Below are positions 1-7,007 of a DNA stretch of 64,000 nucleotides, one piece after another (within the stretch, counting starts at the first letter, position 1; the number at the start of each line of letters is the position of its first letter). The translations under genes and the position numbers were made by a program. Source of the DNA: Terriglobus aquaticus (GTDB taxonomy: Bacteria > Acidobacteriota > Terriglobia > Terriglobales > Acidobacteriaceae); assembly GCF_025685415.1 (NCBI RefSeq), contig NZ_JAGSYB010000001.1, positions 620,001 through 684,000 on the forward strand, read 5' to 3'. The notes below the pieces were generated by a model, which did no database searches, was not told the DNA's origin, and saw only the letters and a program-made list of their open reading frames with translations.

Positions 1-411
1 CATAAGTACTAAGCCCGTAGGTGCGGAAGTTGCGTAATGGCTAGGGCGCCTGCGGATCGGTTGAGCCATCCCCGATCTTTGAAGGAGATCCCAGGTCTTG
101 TGGAGGATTTTGTGTTTGAAGAGTTCATGAACTTCTCTGTCAGCAGAGTGCGCGCGAAGATAAAACGCAGGAGGAAGGGGGCGCCGAATGAAATCTTCAA
201 CAAGACTATGTAAGCGTTCCTTCTCTTGCTCCGATGGGTAGAGCGTCTTTCCAACCAGATCGAACGCTTCTCTCTCCTGGTCGGGACCGTCTTCGATGCG
301 ATATCCCGGCCACGGTACGATTGTGTGAATCTCGTCCCAAAGTAGGAGCGACGACTTTAGCATCGATTCATTGCGAATCTTCGTATGTGGGTAGTAGAGG
401 GCGCTGTACAT
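1..411 (-). CDS. Hypothetical protein, 5' part only (runs off left edge)
   Basis: This frame stays open for 137 codons from an ATG at 411 down to base 1, so only the N-terminal part is in the window. An in-frame TAA lies 12 bases upstream of the ATG, which fixes the start close by. The protein begins MYSALYYPHT and continues with a hydrophobic stretch holding LLLWDEI and VPWPGY, then a charged, apparently helical region. Amino-acid composition looks like real protein, unlike the frame-shifted alternatives over the same bases. The opening faintly recalls DUF6236-type proteins of unknown role, but this is only an impression. No catalytic motif can be read. No good ribosome site is visible. Confidence 0.55.
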   Translation of the reverse strand, partial: MYSALYYPHTKIRNESMLKSSLLLWDEIHTIVPWPGYRIEDGPDQEREAFDLVGKTLYPSEQEKERLHSLVEDFIRRPLPPAFYLRAHSADREVHELFKHKILHKTWDLLQRSGMAQPIRRRPSHYATSAPTGLVLM

Positions 412-834
412 GGTGTTCCCACTTTAGCCGAACCGCGAATTTTTGGTGCAAGGCTTCATGTTCTGCATCCATTCGGCTGGTCACCTGCCAACGACATGAC
501 TGCTCGAACTGGATGCAGGTGCTGCAGAGACTCAAATGGACTATCCGATGCGACCCCGCCCTTTCGGAGTTCAAGTCCTAATTAAACGCGGTTTTCGGAA
601 ATCATCGCGTCCATGCTTACCGTTGTGCCGCATCACTGACGACACGTCTACTTATCGGTATCGCGTATCGAGACTAGATGGTGACTTGGCGATTATGGAC
701 CCACTTAGAACGCTGGGTCTAATCTCCGCAGAGACGATCACGCGGAATCGATCCGACTGTTCCATTCGCCATAGGATCTGCGTACACTCCTAGCGAAATT
801 GGTTAGCAAGCAGGGTCTATGTCATGCTTGCCGA
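412..834. other. Non-coding or decayed stretch with repeat copy A
   Basis: No convincing gene is visible between the leftward unknown gene and the PLD nuclease. A leftward frame at about 368-574 has a protein-like tail (MDAEHEALHQKF) and two CxxC-like cysteines, but it overlaps the next gene's start and may be a remnant. Bases 591-720 are a diverged copy of sequence at 2472-2600. Confidence 0.4.
591..720 (+). repeat. Diverged direct repeat, copy A
   Basis: The core 606-643 matches 2488-2524 almost base for base (cgcgtccatgct, then tgccgcatcac, then gacgac) apart from one inserted base and a few substitutions. Weaker similarity runs on to about 720, for example ttggcgatt in both copies. The one-base difference shifts the reading frame, so if the ancestor was coding at least one copy is dead. 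The two copies bracket the PLD nuclease gene. Confidence 0.5.
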
Positions 835-1884
835 ATGGAATTTCTGACAGACGGAATTGGGGACTGCTTACTCAACACTCTGCGTAAGGCAACCCGGGTT
901 CGCATCGCGAGCGCGTTCTTCTGCCCTGGTAGCGGGACTCTTGAACTGCTGAACGCCGTAAAACATTTAACGCTAGTTGTCTCGGAAGAGTTCACGATCA
1001 ACGATCCGCACAAGCTGGAAACGTTGACGGCAGCGATAAAGCTATCGGTCCCACCAGATAGCGACGACGGCAAACTGCACGCAAAGGTGTTCATCGCGGA
1101 TATGCCAAACGGCGATGCCTGGGTTCTCATCGGTTCTGCCAATCTGACAGAACAGGGACTGTTCTACAACCAGGAGGCATGCATCGCCTTGGACTCGGCC
1201 AGGCCCGAAGATCGCAGGCACATCACGGACGCGCAACATTGGTTTGAGCTTCTTGAGAAGCGCGCCAGGCCAATCAACATGATCCAGGCAAAGGCAATCT
1301 GGAAAACGCGCAGCCAGCAGCGTCTGAGCACCGTAGCCAAGTCAAACCAACCGGCCCCCTCATATTGGGCCATCAAGACGACGGAGGGCGGTAACACCCA
1401 CTCGATTGAGCATTGGGATATGTTCGAACGCGAAAGCGTCATCGCTCTTGGATGGGAAGCGGTGGCGGTTGATCCGTCTGCCGTAGACGACGAGACACTC
1501 CAACAGGCTGTAGCTCAAGCCTTCCCGGACATGAAGCCGCGTTCCAGGAGCTTCGCTGCGCGAACACTTCGCAATTTCACTGCAATGCCCGTTGGATCAC
1601 TCGTGATGATCTGCCATGGGTATTCGTCGACCGCGAAGGATCACAATCTTGTGAAGGTTTACGCTTTTGCGCGCGTCGCCGACGATCTCAAAGCCGTTCC
1701 CTTTGTCGCTGGGGAATGGCGGTTCAGGCGCCCCGTGATAATGCAGATTGTACACAAGACCTTGACCGTGGGGATGATGCGCAAGCTACTCGAGCTTGGC
1801 AGCTTTATGACGACGCTGCACGAGCTGGATCGTAGCGGCGTCGAAGCCGTGGCGCAGGAACTAGGGATACAGATTGGAGTGTAG
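835..1884 (+). CDS. PLD-type nuclease fused to an EVE/PUA-like domain (putative defence nuclease)
   Basis: The N-terminal half is a phospholipase-D fold. It has one HKD signature: LHAKVFIAD with His at about residue 82, followed by IGSANLTEQG near residue 102. Enzymes with a single HKD motif, such as Nuc and BfiI, act as dimers. The C-terminal half, from about residue 177 (YWAIKTTEGG), contains VIALGWEAV, a spaced run of acidic residues and then GSLVMICHGY. That pattern resembles the EVE/PUA-like domains that read modified bases in some restriction enzymes. By inference this is a modification-dependent DNA nuclease acting alone. I chose the ATG at 835; a TTG at 799 would add 12 residues. No partner gene adjoins it and both flanks are decayed. 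The PLD call is firm and the EVE call moderate. Confidence 0.7.
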   Translation: MEFLTDGIGDCLLNTLRKATRVRIASAFFCPGSGTLELLNAVKHLTLVVSEEFTINDPHKLETLTAAIKLSVPPDSDDGKLHAKVFIADMPNGDAWVLIGSANLTEQGLFYNQEACIALDSARPEDRRHITDAQHWFELLEKRARPINMIQAKAIWKTRSQQRLSTVAKSNQPAPSYWAIKTTEGGNTHSIEHWDMFERESVIALGWEAVAVDPSAVDDETLQQAVAQAFPDMKPRSRSFAARTLRNFTAMPVGSLVMICHGYSSTAKDHNLVKVYAFARVADDLKAVPFVAGEWRFRRPVIMQIVHKTLTVGMMRKLLELGSFMTTLHELDRSGVEAVAQELGIQIGV

Positions 1885-2062
1885 AAGACGAATGGGCGTT
1901 TAATCCGGTCGAGGTAGCGGGATGCCGCCAGTGACACTATGGAAAAGACTATCGACCAGATCGTCGAGTCGGCGGTCGGCCAAAGCTTCCTTGGCAGCTC
2001 ATTGTTCTAAACGCTCTTTGCGCGAACTGCAATCGCTGGTCCCGGCTTCAGTGCAGGCTAGG

Positions 2063-2330
2063 CATCCTTGAAAACGTTCCCGTCCGATCTAGCAGCGTTC
2101 GCCACTGCTGATAGTTCTTTGCTGACGCTGCTTTTTTTGAGCTACCAACGGAAGAAGACCGTGTGAATGTCTTCTGCGTTGAATCGGGCGTTCTTCGGCA
2201 CGTCATCCAACTTCTTGAAAGTTTTCTCACTGACGAGAAAGGTTCTCGGATGCTCTTCTGATTGTGTTCGGTCCTCTGCGACCATATCAACGTATTCAGT
2301 TTGACCAAGCTTGCGAAACCAGATGTGCAT
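2063..2330 (-). pseudogene. Small unknown gene interrupted by an in-frame amber codon
   Basis: From an ATG at 2330 a 62-codon frame reads a plausible hydrophilic protein (MHIWFRKLGQ, then KTFKKLDDVPKNARF, ending VFFRW). It meets TAG at 2142-2144. The same frame then continues for 27 more protein-like codons (LKKSSVSKELSAVAN) to the next stop at 2063. Either a 62-residue protein ends naturally or a roughly 90-residue gene has gained a nonsense mutation. No family is recognised and no clear ribosome site precedes the ATG. Confidence 0.3.
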
Positions 2331-2471
2331 AGAAATGATGTCACAGGTCGTCTAATCGAAGCATTGTCCGAGTGCTGGCACTCTATTCTTTTTGTGTATT
2401 CGCTGCCTGACTCTAGGCTGACCGAGTCCGTTCATCCAACCGCACCCATCGAGTGAATAGTAAGAAACGCC

Positions 2472-2600
2472 GTTCGCGGAAGTGTTCGCGTCCATGCTAC
2501 CGCAGTGCCGCATCACCGACGACAAGCCGACGTGTCAGGAGCAGTTCGAGTCAATGAGTGCATTGGCGATTTGGCACTCATGCAGATCACAACTGACGAA
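2472..2600 (+). repeat. Diverged direct repeat, copy B
   Basis: This is the partner of 591-720, with the best match at 2488-2524. In this copy one frame reads MLPQCRITDDKPTCQEQFES, which looks like genuine protein, so copy B preserves the ancestral frame better than copy A. The parent family is not recognised. Confidence 0.5.
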
Positions 2601-2803
2601 AGGGCGTTTTCGGTACTAACCACTTCGCGCAAATGCTTTTCGCGCAAGTGCTTGATGAGCCCATCGGCCTGTTCGCGAATCAAGCCCGACGTACCTCGTC
2701 ATCTTTCTCGTTAAACAGCTTTCGCAAATTGCGAACCCGAAGACCTATCACAACATCTCGCCATCGGCCGTGATGTCAGAGGCTCCTCTTGAATACGCAG
2801 GTT

Positions 2804-3643
2804 CTAGGCACTTTCCCTGGGGAAGTCTGTGGAGATGCTCAGTTCTTTCCACTCTTTCGCCGCTTCGATCTTTGCCAGGTCGTTCTTTTCGATGGCGTTG
2901 TAGGCATCGCTTCCGATGATGAGGCGGAAGGGCGGGTTCTGTTCAGACGCGATCCTTAAGAGAGCTGCGGCGGCGCGCTTAGGATCGCCGGGTTGCTTGC
3001 CATTGAAATCGCGTTGGAAGCGAGCCGTCTTGCCGACGGTTTCGTCGTACTCAGGTCGCCCTTCTTGAAGACTTGTGGAGGCACCAGCAAAATCTGTGCG
3101 GAATCCGCCGGGCTCAACAAGGGTCACCTTTACACCAAACGGCGCAACTTCCTTCGCCAGCGTCTCAGAGAATCCCTCCACGCCCCACTTCGCAGCAGCG
3201 TAGGGAGCACGACCGATTGGTCCGATGCGTCCAGCGATCGAGGTCACTTGGATAAAATGCCCGCCCTTCTGTTCGCGGAAATGCGGAAGTGCAGCCTTTG
3301 TCAAAATGATCGTCCCAAACAGATTTGTCTCAATCTGCTCCCGAAACTCGGCCAAGCTCGTGTCCTCGACAGGCGCGACATTGCCGTAACCTGCGTTGTT
3401 GACCAAGACATCAAGGCGACCGAATGCGGCGATCGTGCTCCGTACGGCTTCGTTTGCTTGTTCCTCGTTGGTCACGTCCAAGGCAATCGGGAGCACATCC
3501 TCGCCGTATGTCTTCTGCAGGTCTGCGAGATCACTGATCTTTCGAGCAGTAGCCGCCACCTTGTGACCTGCCTCAAGAGCAGCGATTGCAAATTCTCGTC
3601 CGAGACCTCGGGAACTTCCCGTAATAAGCCATACCAGTGACAT
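2804..3643 (-). CDS. SDR family oxidoreductase
   Basis: A classical short-chain dehydrogenase/reductase of about 279 residues that uses NAD(P)(H) for carbonyl or alcohol redox. The Rossmann motif TGSSRGLG lies near the N-terminus, NNAG is present, and the catalytic pair reads YAAAK. The start at 3643 (MSLVWLITG) is preferred because an AAGGGG ribosome site lies just upstream; a longer start at 3691 is also open. It is the last gene of a leftward cluster of MDR, VOC and SDR genes that follows an AraC regulator. The substrate cannot be read; many relatives are annotated only as oxidoreductases. Confidence 0.88.
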   Translation of the reverse strand: MSLVWLITGSSRGLGREFAIAALEAGHKVAATARKISDLADLQKTYGEDVLPIALDVTNEEQANEAVRSTIAAFGRLDVLVNNAGYGNVAPVEDTSLAEFREQIETNLFGTIILTKAALPHFREQKGGHFIQVTSIAGRIGPIGRAPYAAAKWGVEGFSETLAKEVAPFGVKVTLVEPGGFRTDFAGASTSLQEGRPEYDETVGKTARFQRDFNGKQPGDPKRAAAALLRIASEQNPPFRLIIGSDAYNAIEKNDLAKIEAAKEWKELSISTDFPRESA

Positions 3644-3853
3644 ACCGTTTGTGCCCCTTTTATCTGTAGCTCTTACACCAGCCGCTGACACCGTGATCGC
3701 CTGGATTCACCTTCGAACGCGATCTGCGCGAGAGCCGAGCGATCATTCTGTGCGGCGTCCGTTCTCTCGGCAGTCATGTTCACTCCCGACGTCCTATTGC
3801 TTAGACTGAGGCTTGGACTCCAAGGCCTCGACAGGCATGCGGGCTTGCGTTTG

Positions 3854-4933
3854 TTACGCCTGGTTGCTGGAAGTCACCACAGTCAATTCCAAGCTGCCCG
3901 CCTTGCCCGCGTACTCCATTGCGGGTTCCAGGTCCGGCAACGAGAAGACTTTCGGTTGGATCGGCTTCAGATCCAGTTGGCCGGATCGAACCAACGACAG
4001 AAGGGGCAGGTACGCCCCTCGGGGGTGCATGAAGTTCCCGATGATCTCCCAGTTGTTGAACATCAATTGAAGATAGTTGATTGGAATCGGAACGGCGCTG
4101 CTGCCCATGAGGACGATGCGCCCCCAGCGATAGAGTGAACCAAGGGCCGCTAACGTGGAATGTGGGTCCTTCGCGTTTCCAACTTGATCGAAAGCTAAAT
4201 GGGCGCCGCCGTTGGCAGCGCTTCGCAGAGCCTCCGTGTCCTTCGTCACATCGCCAGTAAGGACGACGGGAATCACTCGATCGCCGCCAGCCTTAGCAAG
4301 CTTATCGAGCGTTTCCCTGCTGCGCCCAGCCGCGACCACGCGACTCGCCCCCATTGCAACGGCGACGAGAGTTGCGGCGCTCCCGTAAGCCCCACTGGCA
4401 CCGTTGACCACCACCGTCTCTCCCGCTTGGAGTCTTCCCCGTGCCAATCCTCCAAACGGAACGATGCAGCGGGTGATGGCGGCCAGTTGCGGGGAGTCAT
4501 AGTGATCAAGCCCGTCGATCGGCGTGACGACCTGAGCGGGTAGAAGAACGTACTCCGCAAGAGTGCCGTCCTTCCAAGAGCTTTGAAGGGCCTCTCCGAT
4601 ACCTCCCGGGGAAGTTACACCGATCAGAATCTGTCCTGGCTCCGGTACGTTCTCCCGTGCGACCAGGTGACTCGACGTTACGACTCGCTGGCCCTTCTTG
4701 AGGTGCCAGACATCAGCACCGACGGCCTCGACTGTTCCGATCGCATTGCCGCCGGGAGTGAAGTCTTCTGGGGCACGATAGGCGGGCAGCTTCCCCTCCA
4801 CATAGGGCTTCAGATAAGACATCAGAGCTTGCGACTGGACACGAACCAGCACACTTCCGGGGCGAACATCCGGCATAGGAACGTCAACGAAAGTGAGTTT
4901 GCCGCCCAAGCGGTCAATCTTCCATGACTTCAT
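3854..4933 (-). CDS. MDR-family (quinone oxidoreductase-like) alcohol dehydrogenase
   Basis: A medium-chain dehydrogenase/reductase of 359 residues. The N-terminal GroES-like domain holds FTPGGNAIGTVEAVG, and the nucleotide-binding part has NGASGAYGSAAT, the AxxGxxG form found in zinc-free quinone-oxidoreductase relatives. The catalytic zinc Cys/His set is not apparent, so NADPH-dependent reduction of a quinone or enone is a fair inference. The ATG at 4933 overlaps the stop of the upstream VOC gene (TGATG), which implies translational coupling. The substrate is unknown. Confidence 0.85.
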   Translation of the reverse strand: MKSWKIDRLGGKLTFVDVPMPDVRPGSVLVRVQSQALMSYLKPYVEGKLPAYRAPEDFTPGGNAIGTVEAVGADVWHLKKGQRVVTSSHLVARENVPEPGQILIGVTSPGGIGEALQSSWKDGTLAEYVLLPAQVVTPIDGLDHYDSPQLAAITRCIVPFGGLARGRLQAGETVVVNGASGAYGSAATLVAVAMGASRVVAAGRSRETLDKLAKAGGDRVIPVVLTGDVTKDTEALRSAANGGAHLAFDQVGNAKDPHSTLAALGSLYRWGRIVLMGSSAVPIPINYLQLMFNNWEIIGNFMHPRGAYLPLLSLVRSGQLDLKPIQPKVFSLPDLEPAMEYAGKAGSLELTVVTSSNQA

Positions 4934-5310
4934 CACGCGTTCTCCTTCTTCTTGGCAGGTTCGAAGTACTCGACTATCAGCCCATCGGGGTGACGAGCGG
5001 TGAGGTTTCTTCCGCCGGTGACAGTCTGCGGTCCGTGCAGGATCTCCGCCCCGTTGGTCTTGAGGCAGCTATAGCTTTCGTCGAGCGAGTCGACATAATA
5101 GACGGCGGTTACAAGGCGAAGCGTATCGAGAGTCTCTTGATCGGCACCGAGAAGGAGAACGCCCCCAACCTTTGCTGCGTCTACGTTCGTCTCGTCGATG
5201 TGAACCCGTCGTTCGCACGGAACTCCCTGAAGCGTTTCATAAAACTGGATCGCTGTTTCCCATTGGCTTCGCTCGGTGTAGATACGTATGGCTTGCTGCA
5301 GAACCCGCAT
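4933..5310 (-). CDS. VOC (glyoxalase/dioxygenase fold) protein
   Basis: A 125-residue protein with the beta-alpha-beta-beta-beta layout of the vicinal oxygen chelate superfamily. It has a first module around ERSQWETAIQFYETL and a second ending in ARHPDGLIVEYFEP, where the HPDG and the final Glu are typical metal-side elements. VOC proteins act as glyoxalases, extradiol dioxygenases, epimerases or drug-binding proteins, and the exact role cannot be told. A strong GAGGAG site precedes the ATG. It sits 24 bases after the SDR gene and overlaps the MDR gene, so all three are probably co-transcribed. Confidence 0.8.
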   Translation of the reverse strand: MRVLQQAIRIYTERSQWETAIQFYETLQGVPCERRVHIDETNVDAAKVGGVLLLGADQETLDTLRLVTAVYYVDSLDESYSCLKTNGAEILHGPQTVTGGRNLTARHPDGLIVEYFEPAKKKENA

Positions 5311-5334
5311 GACGTGCTCCTCTCGAACGTTTCT

Positions 5335-6084
5335 CTAGACCAGGGATAATCCGCCATCGACGACGAGATTCTCTGCATTAACGAAGCTGCTCTCGTCGGA
5401 TGCCAGAAACAAGACGGCTTTGGCGATCTCTTCCGGCTGCCCTGTACGCCCCGCAGGCGTCTTCGCAGAAGACTGCTTGGCATACTCTTTGATTTGTTCG
5501 TCGTTCATGCCCAGTCCGCTGTAGCCGGGGGTGATCACAACCCCGGGGCTGACCGCGTTGACGCGTATCTTTCGGGGCTTGAGGTCGCTAGCCCATCCAC
5601 GAGCGAGATTCCGCACAGCGGCCTTCGATGCGGAATACATGCTGAAAGCTTCCATACCCTGGCTCTCGGTGATGGATGAGTTCAGGACGATCGAACCGCC
5701 GTCGTTCATGACCGGCAACAGCTTTTGAACTGTGAAGACAACTCCCTTCACGTTTGTGTCGAAGATCTGGTAGTAGTGCTCTTCCGTTACATCCGCGATG
5801 GGAAGAACAGTTCCCGCACCCGCATTTGCAAAGAGAATGTCCAGCTTCACCTTCTCTGCCGTCAGTTCAGCCGCCAGGCGGGTGAGATCGCCGATCTTAG
5901 ATACGTCTCCCTGAATTCCTACCCCTAGAGGACCGATCTCCTTGAGAGCATCAGTTAGGGCTCCTTGCCGGCGTCCCGTAATGAAGACCTTTGCACCCTC
6001 TTGCGCCATCAGTTTGGCCGTTGCAAGCCCAATCCCGCTATTACCGCCTGTGATCAAAGCCGTTTTGCCACTCAGTCGTCCCAT
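5335..6084 (-). CDS. SDR family oxidoreductase
   Basis: A 249-residue classical SDR with the cofactor motif TGGNSGIG at the N-terminus, NAGAG in the middle, a catalytic Ser in LNSSI and YSASK as the Tyr/Lys pair. The C-terminal region carries the usual VNAVSPG and a conserved VDGG tail. An AAGGAAC ribosome site lies ahead of the ATG. It is the first enzyme gene after the AraC regulator, 41 bases downstream, and shares its strand with the VOC and MDR genes. It may reduce or oxidise a small carbonyl compound; the true substrate is unknown. Confidence 0.9.
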   Translation of the reverse strand: MGRLSGKTALITGGNSGIGLATAKLMAQEGAKVFITGRRQGALTDALKEIGPLGVGIQGDVSKIGDLTRLAAELTAEKVKLDILFANAGAGTVLPIADVTEEHYYQIFDTNVKGVVFTVQKLLPVMNDGGSIVLNSSITESQGMEAFSMYSASKAAVRNLARGWASDLKPRKIRVNAVSPGVVITPGYSGLGMNDEQIKEYAKQSSAKTPAGRTGQPEEIAKAVLFLASDESSFVNAENLVVDGGLSLV

Positions 6085-6125
6085 GTTCGTTCCTTTCGAT
6101 CGTCCGAAATCCTAACCTTGCCTCT

Positions 6126-6875
6126 CTATGGATGAATGGCGCTTCCCGGCAGCGTGTCCAAACTTCCGCTTTTCAGCGGCCCGCTTCCAGCAGGCGTTCG
6201 ATCGTCCTGGGAAAGGATGTGGCGGCGATCAAGCAGGGTAGGAGCCGCCGAAGCATAGTCAGACCGCTGGCGCTGACGCCGGTACTCCGTAGGAGTAACG
6301 CGCGTGAGCCGTCTGAAGATTCTGGCGAAGTGTTGCTGCGTCCGAAATCCGCATTCGGCAGCGATATCGATGATCGGAGATTCGGATTCTTCGAGGAGGG
6401 TTTTTGCCTTACATATTCGGAGCCGCAACAAATACTGGTGAGGTGACGTACCCGTGGAGCACTTGAATCGCTGCGAGAAGTAGGCAGCGCTCAGGCCAGC
6501 CTCACGGGCCAAGTCGGAGAGCTTCAAATTGCGGCTAAGGCGATCGGCGATAAACGCCAGTACACGGCGAAATTGCGAAGGAGAGAGGCCGTTCTCAGCT
6601 AGTTGAGCAGGAGGGACGCAAACTGGAGTAAGTGCAGCGTCTTCACGAGTCCCTTCAGTGACGAATGATCCGGCGCCGGGGTTGATAAGGAGAATGCGTA
6701 CACGCTTGCCATCCTGCTCGATCCAGGCCGGTCCCGGAAGAAGAGCATTCGCACCGGCTCGGTGCACCATCGCAAGCGACGACGGCTTCCGCGACGCGTC
6801 CTGTATGAGGAAGAGCTTTCTCTTTTGGGTTGGTGCAGTGGAATTGGCGGCCTGGTGATGTGTGCATTCGCGCAT
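6126..6875 (-). CDS. AraC-family transcriptional regulator
   Basis: The two helix-turn-helix units of the AraC/XylS fold occupy about residues 105-205. The first reads LSDLAREAGLSAAYFSQRF and the second covers IIDIAAECGFRTQQHFARIF, followed by the usual TPTEYR end. The N-terminal portion is short and has no recognisable cupin sensor, and the C-terminus extends about 45 residues beyond the HTH. The ATG at 6875 has a GAGGT site at good spacing; a TTG at 6917 would lengthen it by 14 residues. Being upstream on the same strand, it probably controls the oxidoreductase genes that follow. Confidence 0.9.
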   Translation of the reverse strand: MRECTHHQAANSTAPTQKRKLFLIQDASRKPSSLAMVHRAGANALLPGPAWIEQDGKRVRILLINPGAGSFVTEGTREDAALTPVCVPPAQLAENGLSPSQFRRVLAFIADRLSRNLKLSDLAREAGLSAAYFSQRFKCSTGTSPHQYLLRLRICKAKTLLEESESPIIDIAAECGFRTQQHFARIFRRLTRVTPTEYRRQRQRSDYASAAPTLLDRRHILSQDDRTPAGSGPLKSGSLDTLPGSAIHP

Positions 6876-7007
6876 GCCTACCTCACTTCTGAGCTCACCG
6901 TTCCCTGCGGGAATCAATGGCTCTTATGTGAAGGTAGACTTCGCGCGGTTTGTCTAAAACCACACAAACTTCAGGTATCCCCTATAGATTTCTCTAGGTT
7001 TGAGCAG

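Larger units (their letters stand above)
1885..2803. other. Decayed accessory DNA
   Basis: About 0.9 kb without an intact gene of normal size. It contains a 24-codon rightward frame starting at 1939, a short leftward frame at 2142-2330 and repeat copy B at 2472-2600. The rightward frame over copy B reads protein-like fragments (FASMLPQCRITDD, SALAIWHSCR) but is broken downstream, as expected for a dead gene. Confidence 0.45.
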
